NCBI GenBank assembly: GCA_018056585.1
Contig: JAGPFK010000114.1
Location: 1-5,812 of the forward strand
Source of the DNA: Clostridia bacterium
GTDB taxonomy: Bacteria; Bacillota; Clostridia; Saccharofermentanales; UBA5734
Reading direction: 5' to 3'
DNA: 5,812 bases
Numbering within the stretch: position 1 is the stretch's first letter; each line of letters opens with the position of its first letter. Shown piece after piece: positions 1-4,985 of the stretch. The notes under the pieces were generated by a model. That model worked only from the letters and a program-made list of their open reading frames with translations, searched no databases and had not been told where the DNA came from. The translations under genes and the position numbers were made by a program.

Positions 1-2
1 AA

Positions 3-230
3 GGTCAATGGGTGCTCTCGGTAATTCCCATGACCGAAGTGATCACGGGGCTGACGTATACAGGCCTGATTTATCCGCTTCAAAACGCGACACTGGAAAA
101 AGGCAGTACAAGGGGGGTCAGCAATCGCTTTGGCCCGTCAGGGCGAGCAAGCCTCTCGCTGGGGCAAGGCTCAGCCCTGGTTCTGATCACGAGAGAAAGT
201 AAAAAGGGGAAGGATCAAATCAAGCCATAA
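3..230 (+). CDS. thiN: Thiamine pyrophosphokinase, C-terminal part (5' end outside window)
   Basis: The reading frame is open from the left edge and ends at TAA 228-230, giving 75 visible residues and no start codon that belongs to the full gene. The stretch TGLTYTGLIYPLQNATL followed by KGSTRGVSNRF matches the C-terminal thiamine-binding beta domain of thiamine diphosphokinases, which typically reads like 'GLKYPL-N-TL-G-S-GVSN'. The Ser-Asn of GVSN is the conserved pair lining the thiamine site. The last part (SLSLGQGSALVLI) fits the closing strands of that domain. The family transfers pyrophosphate from ATP to thiamine in the cytoplasm, making the cofactor thiamine diphosphate. The catalytic N-terminal domain lies upstream and cannot be checked. 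A short lysine-rich tail follows the domain. The GTG at 12 is an internal valine codon, not a start. The gene converges on the aminotransferase gene and overlaps it by 16 bp. Confidence 0.86.
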   Translation, partial: GQWVLSVIPMTEVITGLTYTGLIYPLQNATLEKGSTRGVSNRFGPSGRASLSLGQGSALVLITRESKKGKDQIKP

Positions 231-1390
231 TGGCGGCCGATGGCCTGAAAGGCATCGGATGAGCGGCGGATGGTTTGCTCAGGAACCGCAAAGCAGAGGC
301 GAAAGTACCCTTCAAAGCAAAAACCACTGCCAGGAACCACAAGGATGTTGTGTTCCGTACACACTCTGGAAAAAGAAAGATCGTCCCTGATCGGGCTTTT
401 GGGAAACAAATACAAGCCGCCGTCCGGCAGGGACACATCGAAGCCGGCCTGGCGCAAGACATCAGCCAGCAAACGGCATCGCTTCTCATATTGTTCCAGA
501 TCAATTTGAGCATGGATTGCCCGTTCAATGACACGCTGAAAAAGGGCGGGCGCGTTCACAAAGCCTAAGATCCGGTTGCAATAAATGCAGGCCTCAATCA
601 GCTTGTCGGCGTCCTCACAACGCGGGCTTGCGATCAGGCAGCCGATGCGCTCGCCTGGAAGCGAAAGAGATTTACTCCAGCTGGTACAGATAACGGCATT
701 CTTGAGAGAAGCAAAGGTTGGCGGCATCTTGCGTCCGCCGTAAACCAACTCGGCATAGGGCTCATCGGACAGCACATAAATGGTCTGTTTCTGTTTTGCT
801 AAAAGATGATCGAGCGATTGCAGGATTGTTTCCGGGTAAAGCGTGCCGGATGGATTGTTCGGTGAGTTGATGATAATGGCTTTGGTCCGTGGCGAAAGCG
901 CCTGTTCGATGGCCGAAAGATCAGGCAGCAGCGTTTTTTGATCATTTTTTACGATGACGGGCTTGCCGCCGTGGTTATCAATGTAGGAGAGATACTCAAA
1001 AAAGAAAGGGGCTAGAAGGATGACTTCATCTCCCGGATCCAAGATGGCCTTGAGTGCAACGTTGAGTGCTCCGGCTGCCCCAACGGTCATGCAAACCAGT
1101 TGAAACGGGATTTCAAAGCCACACAGCAGGCTGTGCCGTTTCGCGACCGCTTGCCGGACTGAATCATGACCGGCGTTGCTCATGTAAGCATGAAGGCCGG
1201 GCGGGGCTTCAAAAACCAGGTCGCGCAGGGCGTCCTGAACCGCTTGGGGCGGTTCCAGATCCGGGTTGCCTAGACTGAAATCGAATACCTGATCTGCGCC
1301 GTAGAGGGCTTTCAATCGGTTGCCTTCCTCAAACATCTGCCGGATCATGGACCCTTTGACCATGTTTTCTTCTATTTGACGTGCAATCAT
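215..1390 (-). CDS. PLP-dependent aminotransferase, class I/II (fold type I)
   Basis: The 391-residue protein has the usual length of class I/II aminotransferases. In order it shows an N-terminal SMIRQMFEEG segment and FDFSLGNPD (37-44), typical of a clostridial-type subgroup. Next come TVGAAGALN (102-110), the PLP-phosphate loop, NSPNNPSG (175-182) and SDEPYAE (208-214), whose Asp209 should contact the pyridine nitrogen and Tyr212 the cofactor oxygen. SWSKSLSLPGERIG (237-250) carries the Schiff-base Lys240 and phosphate-binding Arg248. Arg364 in FRLCFA is the likely substrate-carboxylate arginine. All catalytic residues are present, so it should be active, moving an amino group between an amino acid and a 2-oxo acid in the cytoplasm. 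The substrate cannot be read from sequence and neighbours give no clue. The frame extends to 1432, but the ATG at 1390 is preferred because AGGGAGG lies 7 bases before it and family members begin near this Met. It appears monocistronic. Confidence 0.93.
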   Translation of the reverse strand: MIARQIEENMVKGSMIRQMFEEGNRLKALYGADQVFDFSLGNPDLEPPQAVQDALRDLVFEAPPGLHAYMSNAGHDSVRQAVAKRHSLLCGFEIPFQLVCMTVGAAGALNVALKAILDPGDEVILLAPFFFEYLSYIDNHGGKPVIVKNDQKTLLPDLSAIEQALSPRTKAIIINSPNNPSGTLYPETILQSLDHLLAKQKQTIYVLSDEPYAELVYGGRKMPPTFASLKNAVICTSWSKSLSLPGERIGCLIASPRCEDADKLIEACIYCNRILGFVNAPALFQRVIERAIHAQIDLEQYEKRCRLLADVLRQAGFDVSLPDGGLYLFPKSPIRDDLSFSRVCTEHNILVVPGSGFCFEGYFRLCFAVPEQTIRRSSDAFQAIGRHYGLI

Positions 1391-1397
1391 CGCGGTG

Positions 1398-1404
1398 CCT
1401 CCCT
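1398..1404 (-). promoter_or_regulatory. Ribosome binding site of the aminotransferase gene
   Basis: On the minus strand this reads AGGGAGG, a near-perfect Shine-Dalgarno sequence ending 7 bases before the ATG at 1390. It decides the start: the upstream in-frame option at 1432 has no comparable site and would lie on the candidate -10 element. Confidence 0.8.
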
Positions 1405-1422
1405 GAAAAGACTGTTTGGCAC

Positions 1423-1451
1423 AAGATAACACAAAATGGCTTGACAGACAA
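1423..1451 (-). promoter_or_regulatory. Candidate sigma-A promoter for the aminotransferase gene
   Basis: Read on the minus strand, TTGTCT (1451-1446) is followed after exactly 17 bases by TATCTT (1428-1423). Each hexamer matches the housekeeping consensus at 4 of 6 positions. Transcription would begin near 1416, giving a short leader of roughly 26 bases that contains the ribosome binding site. The -35 hexamer abuts and shares one base with the -35 of the divergent infC promoter. The match is only moderate, so this is a prediction. Confidence 0.45.
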
Positions 1452-1469
1452 GCGTCCGGCCTGTAAAAT
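1441..1469 (+). promoter_or_regulatory. Sigma-A promoter of the infC-rpmI-rplT operon
   Basis: A perfect TTGACA (1441-1446) is followed by a 17-base spacer and TAAAAT (1464-1469, 5 of 6 to consensus). Transcription should start around 1475-1477, giving a leader of about 137 bases before infC. It is the best promoter match in the window, as expected for a highly expressed ribosomal protein operon. Confidence 0.85.
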
Positions 1470-1562
1470 GAAACATCGTAAAAAGCAGGAGCATCCGCTT
1501 CTCACCTCAAGCTATGCGAAGAGGTTCATCTTGAAGAACAGGGAGTTTTTCCCTGCCTAACA

Positions 1563-1600
1563 GAGCGGATGTGCTGCATCGGCTCATTTTTTTATTTTTT
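1563..1600 (+). terminator. Intrinsic terminator (attenuator) upstream of infC
   Basis: GAGC (1563-1566) pairs with GCTC (1582-1585) and GATG (1568-1571) with CATC (1577-1580), separated by a single G-G mismatch (1567/1581) and capped by a five-base loop. A tract of 13 T in 14 bases, TTTTTTTATTTTTT (1587-1600), follows one base after the stem. It lies between a strong promoter and infC, so it can only act as an attenuator of the operon. The infC ribosome binding site begins immediately after the T-tract. Confidence 0.8.
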
Positions 1601-1603
1601 AAA

Positions 1604-1609
1604 GGGGGG
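1604..1609 (+). promoter_or_regulatory. Ribosome binding site of infC
   Basis: A run of six G preceded by AAA sits three bases before the ATG at 1613, so several registers of pairing to 16S rRNA are possible. It supports the ATG at 1613 over the in-frame GTG at 1571, which lies inside the terminator hairpin and has no ribosome binding site. Confidence 0.7.
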
Positions 1610-1612
1610 TGT

Positions 1613-2140
1613 ATGACTATCGGCAAGCAAAGCAGCAGTTTACCGATCAATGATGAGATCAGATTCCAGAAAGTGCGTCTGATTGACAGTAGTGGCGAAA
1701 TGGTGGGCGTTGTACCCATCACTGAGGCAAGAAAAAAGGCAGAAGATCAGGGCCTGGACCTTGTTCTGATCAATGCTCAGCCCGATAATCCGGTTTGCAA
1801 GATTATGGATTATGGAAAGTACATGTTTGAGCTTTCTAAAAAAGAACGAGAAGCCAAAAAAAACCAAAAAACAACGGATGTTAAGGAAGTCGGGTTCCGT
1901 CTGACAACTGAAGACCACGATCTGGGATATAAAACCAGAAATGCTTGCCGCTTTCTCCAGGACGGAGACCGTGTAAAAGTGGTTGTCAAATTCAGAGGCC
2001 GCGAGATGGCTTATACGAACAGAGGCTTTGAAGTGATGCAAAAATTTGCGGACGCCTGTGCAGAATATGGCCAGATTGATCGGGAACCCCGTCTGGAAGG
2101 GCGGAATATGGTTATGTATTTAGCGCCCCGCAAAAAATAA
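1613..2140 (+). CDS. infC: Translation initiation factor IF-3
   Basis: This 175-residue protein has the normal IF3 length and both domains. The N-terminal domain runs from PINDEIR (11-17) through VRLIDSSGEMVGVV and the conserved CKIMDYGKY (62-70). A lysine-rich linker helix (about 75-90) leads to the C-terminal domain, with VKFRGREM (125-132) and the closing EPRLEGRNMVMYLAP (158-172). IF3 binds the 30S subunit, keeps it apart from 50S and checks start-codon and initiator tRNA pairing. Many bacteria use a rare AUU start here for autoregulation; this gene appears to use plain ATG, so control more likely acts through the leader attenuator. Residues upstream of 1613 in the same frame come from the terminator region and look unlike IF3. 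It is first in the operon, with 28 bp before rpmI. Confidence 0.98.
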   Translation: MTIGKQSSSLPINDEIRFQKVRLIDSSGEMVGVVPITEARKKAEDQGLDLVLINAQPDNPVCKIMDYGKYMFELSKKEREAKKNQKTTDVKEVGFRLTTEDHDLGYKTRNACRFLQDGDRVKVVVKFRGREMAYTNRGFEVMQKFADACAEYGQIDREPRLEGRNMVMYLAPRKK

Positions 2141-2168
2141 TAGCGTAGGGAAACAGGAGGATTGGATC

Positions 2169-2366
2169 ATGCCAAAGCAGAAGACACACAGCTCTTCCAA
2201 GAAGAGATTTAAAGTAACCGGTACCGGTAAAGTGCTGCGGACGCAGGCTTATAAACAACATAAACTGGGCAATAAATCGTCCAAACGCAAGCGAAACCTG
2301 CGAAAAACAAAAGTGGCATCACCAGCTGATCAGGAACGGATTCGTCAATTGATTCCTTATAAATAA
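2169..2366 (+). CDS. rpmI: 50S ribosomal protein L35 (bL35)
   Basis: This small, very basic 65-residue protein begins MPKQKTHSSSKKRFKVTGTG and continues with the family-typical GKVLRTQAYKQHKLGNKSSKRKRNLRK, ending in a short IRQLIPYK tail. Length and the pattern of Lys/Arg are exactly those of bL35, a late-assembling protein of the 50S subunit that lies on 23S rRNA. A strong AGGAGG (2155-2160) sits 8 bases before the ATG. It is the middle gene of infC-rpmI-rplT, the conserved order in most bacteria, and in known systems is co-regulated with rplT by L20. Confidence 0.98.
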   Translation: MPKQKTHSSSKKRFKVTGTGKVLRTQAYKQHKLGNKSSKRKRNLRKTKVASPADQERIRQLIPYK

Positions 2367-2405
2367 GCGGTCTGATGCCGGGCAGTACGGAACGGAGGGT
2401 ATAGA

Positions 2406-2759
2406 ATGTCAAGAGTCAAAAGATCAAACAGAACCCGGGCGCGTCATAAGAAAACACTGAAGCAGGCAAAGGGTTATTTTGGACATAAAAGCAAATTATT
2501 CCGGGTTGCGAACCAGCAGGTCATGAAATCCTTAAATTATGCTTATCGGGACCGTCGGAACAAAAAACGTGATTTCCGCAAGCTCTGGATTACACGCATT
2601 AACGCAGCCGCGAGGCAGAACGGGCTGTCTTACAGCCGATTCATGAATGGGCTGAACAGAGCAAAAATTCAGCTTGACCGCAAGGTTCTGGCTGACATGG
2701 CCGTAAAGGATCCGGCGGGTTTTACGGAGCTTTGCAATAAAGCCAAAGAAGCATTGTAA
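2406..2759 (+). CDS. rplT: 50S ribosomal protein L20 (bL20)
   Basis: This 117-residue protein has the standard bL20 length. The basic N-terminal extension (MSRVKRSNRTRARHKK, then LKQAKGYFGHKSKLFR) is the long rRNA-penetrating tail. The globular part carries the hallmarks YAYRDRRNKKRDFRKLWI (about 46-63), RINAAARQNGLSYSRFMNGL (64-83) and LDRKVLADMA (92-101). L20 is needed early in 50S assembly, binding domains I and II of 23S rRNA. In studied Bacillota and in E. coli it also represses its own operon by binding mRNA, making it the likely ligand of the leader upstream of infC. GGAGG (2394-2398) lies 7 bases before the ATG. A strong terminator follows 25 bp after the stop. Confidence 0.98.
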   Translation: MSRVKRSNRTRARHKKTLKQAKGYFGHKSKLFRVANQQVMKSLNYAYRDRRNKKRDFRKLWITRINAAARQNGLSYSRFMNGLNRAKIQLDRKVLADMAVKDPAGFTELCNKAKEAL

Positions 2760-2760
2760 T
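2732..2760 (+). promoter_or_regulatory. Possible promoter for the methyltransferase-trk operon
   Basis: TTGCAA (2732-2737, 4 of 6 to consensus) is followed after 17 bases by TGTAAT (2755-2760, 5 of 6), overlapping the rplT stop codon. Transcription would start near 2767, before the terminator hairpin at 2785-2812, so a transcript from here must read through it. The match may be coincidental, but no better promoter is visible between rplT and the methyltransferase gene. Confidence 0.35.
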
Positions 2761-2784
2761 CTTTAGGGTGAACATAAAAGGATG

Positions 2785-2812
2785 CAAAAGACGGGCTTTT
2801 GCCCGTCTTTTG
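2785..2812 (+). terminator. Intrinsic terminator after rplT
   Basis: CAAAAGACGGGC (2785-2796) and GCCCGTCTTTTG (2801-2812) form a perfect 12-bp inverted repeat around a TTTT loop. The GC-rich upper stem plus the A-tract/T-tract at its base makes a good terminator on either strand; the T-run is only four long and is followed by GACC. It should end most infC-rpmI-rplT transcripts, with some possible read-through into the next gene 32 bp downstream. Confidence 0.85.
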
Positions 2813-2843
2813 ACCAATAAGCTCAGTTAAAGCGATCAAAGGT

Positions 2844-3668
2844 ATGAATGAAGAAATCCATCAAGGACGTGCCAGATCAGAACGGATCGAAAGCCGGAAG
2901 AACGCCCGCTTCAAACAATTTAAAGCGCTTCTTCGCAAAAGCGAGGCAAAAAAGACAGACCGCATTCTGATCGAAGGGACGCGGCTTTGCAGCGACGCGC
3001 TTTCGTCCGGCGTTGCGATTGAAGCGGTCCTTCTTTCTGACAGCGCTTATGAGTTTGCCATAGATTGGCTGTCTTTCCTGCCAGACGATGTGCCCTGCTT
3101 TATTCTGACCGATGAACTGTTCGCACAACTCAGCGATACAAAAAATCCACAAGGGATTGCGCTCATTTGCAAGGCGCCGGTCCAGAAAGGGCCGCGGAGT
3201 CCGGCTCGCGTCGGCGGTCTTTATCTGGCCGCGGATGGGATGTCGGATCCGGGTAATCTCGGAACACTCATCCGGACGGCTGACGCCTTTTCGTTTGATG
3301 CGGTTCTTTTGACGGCCGGAACGGTATGGCCTGCGAACCCCAAAGTCATCCGTGCCTCGATGGGTTCCTGTTTTCATCTGCCGATTATCCTGTTTGACGA
3401 GGTAAAGGATCTGGTGGATTATCTGGCCCCGGCCGGCATCCCTCTTTATGCTGCGGATCCGAAAGGCTCTCTTTTGATTGAGAACCTGCCGCCGGGCGGC
3501 GGTGCTCTTCTGGTCGGCAACGAGGCGCATGGGCTGAGTGAAGAAGCCAGAAAGTCAGCCGCCTTTCTGGTATCGATTCCCATGCCTGGGCGCGCTGAGT
3601 CGCTGAATGCGGCGGTTGCCGCCTCTATCTGCGCTTATGAAATGATGAAAGCCAATCGTCTGAATTGA
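2844..3668 (+). CDS. SpoU/TrmH-family RNA 2'-O-ribose methyltransferase
   Basis: This 274-residue protein has the two-part layout of the family. Residues 14-105 are the substrate-binding domain (RIESRKNARFKQFKALL, LIEGTRLCSDAL, LSDTKNPQGI). Residues 125-270 are the SPOUT trefoil-knot domain, with motif 1 DPGNLGTLIRTADAF (135-149; Arg144 is the likely catalytic arginine), motif 2 NPKVIRASMGS (165-175), and motif 3 GNEAHGLS (225-232) plus PMPGRAESLNAAVA (246-259; Asn255 conserved). The knot binds S-adenosylmethionine and methylates a ribose 2'-OH in rRNA or tRNA. The domain layout resembles RlmB/YsgA-type 23S rRNA enzymes, but the target nucleotide is not readable. The ATG at 2844 is the only in-frame start after the stop codon at 2811. 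Its ribosome binding site is poor (AAAGG one base upstream), suggesting low expression. The next gene starts 10 bp after the stop. Confidence 0.92.
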   Translation: MNEEIHQGRARSERIESRKNARFKQFKALLRKSEAKKTDRILIEGTRLCSDALSSGVAIEAVLLSDSAYEFAIDWLSFLPDDVPCFILTDELFAQLSDTKNPQGIALICKAPVQKGPRSPARVGGLYLAADGMSDPGNLGTLIRTADAFSFDAVLLTAGTVWPANPKVIRASMGSCFHLPIILFDEVKDLVDYLAPAGIPLYAADPKGSLLIENLPPGGGALLVGNEAHGLSEEARKSAAFLVSIPMPGRAESLNAAVAASICAYEMMKANRLN

Positions 3669-3672
3669 GGTG
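3667..3672 (+). promoter_or_regulatory. Ribosome binding site of the first trkA gene
   Basis: GAGGTG overlaps the methyltransferase stop codon (3666-3668) and lies 6 bases before the ATG at 3679. It decides that start over an in-frame GTG at 3670, which is part of this site. The overlap suggests translational coupling between the two genes. Confidence 0.7.
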
Positions 3673-3678
3673 AATGGG

Positions 3679-4287
3679 ATGCAAGTCATTATTGTCGGCT
3701 GTGGTAAAGTCGGTTCGTCCCTGGCGTCTATTTTAATCGATCAAGGTCATGATGTTGTCGTTGTTGAAAGCAACACTCAGCTGATTTCTGAGGCGTCTGA
3801 TCTGGATTGCATCAAAATTACCGGCGTGCCGATCGATCGGGATGTCCTGCGGCAGGCCGGTATTGAAACAACGGATGTTTTGTGTGCCGTCACGCAAAAT
3901 GACAACATCAACATCATGGTTGCTCAGATAGCCGGCATTATTTTCAATGTGCCGCGCATCATCACGCGTATCTTCAATCCGAAAAGCCGTGCTGTTTTTG
4001 AAGAGTTCGGACTGGACGCGGTCTGTTCGACGGAACTGACCGTTCAGGAATTTCTGCGCCGCATCGAGGGGAAAAAAGAATCCACGATGCGGACTGTTTT
4101 TGGAAGTGATGTCGTCTTCACCAATGTGCCCGTTGAGCCGGATATTGTTGGAGAAGAGATCACCCATTTAACATCGGAGACCGGGAAGCTTATTTTTGGC
4201 CTCTTGCGCCGGGGTAAACTCTTGCTGGCTGCAGATGGCCTTCGGGTCCAGCCCGATGATGAGCTCGTCCTGGCCGATTTACAGTAG
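3679..4287 (+). CDS. trkA: TrkA/KtrA-type potassium channel regulatory protein (first RCK subunit)
   Basis: This 202-residue protein is one RCK unit: a Rossmann-type RCK_N domain (about 1-120) and an RCK_C domain (about 135-202). MQVIIVGCGKVGSSLASIL carries an intact GxGxxG loop (7-12), and Glu30 ends the second strand (VVVVES), the acidic residue that normally holds the ribose of NAD(H) or an adenine nucleotide. At the usual Gly-Asp position after strand 3, this protein has ITGVPID (47-53), so the aspartate is replaced. ITRIFNPKSRAVFEEFGLD (95-113) is the family-typical crossover segment. Such proteins form cytoplasmic rings on TrkH/KtrB pores and gate them on ligand binding. E. coli TrkA is a double-length fusion, whereas this is a KtrA-like half-size version. 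No membrane segment is present. The second copy begins 16 bp downstream. Confidence 0.92.
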   Translation: MQVIIVGCGKVGSSLASILIDQGHDVVVVESNTQLISEASDLDCIKITGVPIDRDVLRQAGIETTDVLCAVTQNDNINIMVAQIAGIIFNVPRIITRIFNPKSRAVFEEFGLDAVCSTELTVQEFLRRIEGKKESTMRTVFGSDVVFTNVPVEPDIVGEEITHLTSETGKLIFGLLRRGKLLLAADGLRVQPDDELVLADLQ

Positions 4288-4303
4288 AAAGGTCCGGTTT
4301 TAT

Positions 4304-4984
4304 ATGCGCATTTACATCATGGGTGGCGGTAAACTGGCCTATTATCTGGTCAAGACATTGCAATTCAGCCATCACAGCATCACGGTCATTGAACAGCAAA
4401 AAGACGTTTGTGAACGCATTGCGAACGACTTCGATCACGTGATGGTTTATCACGGAGATGGGACAACCATCCAGATGTTGGAGGAGGTCGGCTGCCAGCA
4501 TGCGGATTTTTATATTGCCGTGACCGGGAAAGACGAGAATAACCTGGTTGGTTGTCAGATCGCAAAGCAGCGCTTTCAGGTGAAACGAACCGTTGCCCGT
4601 GTCAATAATCCAAAAAATATTGAGATGTTTCATCTGCTTGGCATTGACCGCGTGTATTCCAGCACGCAGATTCTGGCCGATATCATTGAACAAGATATTG
4701 ATTACGACGGGATGCGGGTGGCTTACTCCATTGAAAACACAAGCAAAGCGATCGTGGAATTTTCATTGTCGCCTGATTCGGACGCGGTGGGCCATACCTT
4801 ACAAGAATATGATTTTCCCGGCAGCAGCAAAGTGGTGCTGATTACAAGGCCGGACGGGCGTGTGGAGATGCCGCGCGGGGACCTGAAAATGCAAAGCGGA
4901 GATACCATCCTGCTGATTTGTGATAAAGATGAATACGATCTTATCTGGCGCCGAATGGTTCGGTCCGGCCTAACGGAGAAGTAA
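4304..4984 (+). CDS. trkA: TrkA/KtrA-type potassium channel regulatory protein (second RCK subunit)
   Basis: This 226-residue protein is a second single RCK unit. RCK_N spans about 1-125: MRIYIMGGGKLAYYLVKTL, strand-2 acid Glu30 in ITVIE, HGDGTTIQMLEEVG (50-63), ARVNNPKNIEMFHLLGID (98-115). RCK_C spans about 140-215, ending in MQSGDTILLICDKDE. The glycine loop reads GGGKLA (7-12), so the third glycine of GxGxxG is alanine, while the Gly-Asp-Gly missing from its neighbour is intact (51-53). The two proteins are clearly diverged, not a recent duplication, so they may bind different ligands or assemble as a mixed ring on TrkH. The frame is open back to 4196 inside the preceding gene, but the ATG at 4304 is preferred because homologues start with this strand and AAAGG lies at 4288-4292. 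trkH begins one base after its stop. Confidence 0.92.
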   Translation: MRIYIMGGGKLAYYLVKTLQFSHHSITVIEQQKDVCERIANDFDHVMVYHGDGTTIQMLEEVGCQHADFYIAVTGKDENNLVGCQIAKQRFQVKRTVARVNNPKNIEMFHLLGIDRVYSSTQILADIIEQDIDYDGMRVAYSIENTSKAIVEFSLSPDSDAVGHTLQEYDFPGSSKVVLITRPDGRVEMPRGDLKMQSGDTILLICDKDEYDLIWRRMVRSGLTEK

Positions 4985-4985
4985 C

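Larger units (their letters stand above)
1476..1612 (+). ncRNA. infC operon leader RNA, probable L20-type autoregulatory leader
   Basis: This 5' UTR contains two mutually exclusive structures. In one, CATCCGCT (1492-1499) pairs with AGCGGATG (1564-1571), enclosing an inner region with a CAGGGA/TCCCTG hairpin (1539-1555) and a possible ACCTC/GAGGT hairpin (1504-1508 with 1521-1525). In the other, 1563-1585 folds into a terminator hairpin whose left arm includes most of the same bases. In Bacillota, ribosomal protein L20 is known to bind the leader of this operon and promote premature termination; position and architecture here fit that class. I infer L20 as the ligand from gene context, since I could not match the 23S rRNA mimic by eye. 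The left boundary is the predicted transcription start. Confidence 0.7.

Noticed and set aside
239..256. Small inverted repeat (GAT-G-GCC / GGC-ATC) near the end of the aminotransferase gene
   Set aside because: The stem is short with a bulge, lies within coding sequence, and lacks a T-tract on either strand, so it is not a credible terminator.
1571..1612. Longer IF3 starting at GTG 1571
   Set aside because: The 14 extra residues come from the terminator hairpin and T-tract, do not resemble IF3, and have no ribosome binding site; the ATG at 1613 follows a G-rich site.
1476..1612. T-box or metabolite riboswitch in the infC leader
   Set aside because: I see no T-box sequence (UGGGUGGnACC-like) and no recognisable riboswitch core, and the leader is short; ribosomal protein control fits the context better.
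1507..1722. Minus-strand open frame across the infC leader and start
   Set aside because: It has no family resemblance and overlaps the leader RNA structures and the IF3 N-terminus, which explain the sequence fully.
2877..3530. Long minus-strand open frame (217 codons) opposite the methyltransferase gene
   Set aside because: Its translation is rich in Arg, Lys and Gln with no recognisable motif, while the plus strand encodes a complete SPOUT methyltransferase. It is the antisense shadow of that gene.
3670..3678. GTG 3670 as start of the first trkA gene
   Set aside because: This GTG is part of the Shine-Dalgarno GAGGTG serving the ATG at 3679, and homologues begin directly with the first Rossmann strand.
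3733..4693. Minus-strand open frames opposite the two trkA genes (3733-4167 and 4190-4693)
   Set aside because: They mirror well-supported RCK genes, have no plausible ribosome binding sites or family motifs, and arise from codon bias on the plus strand.
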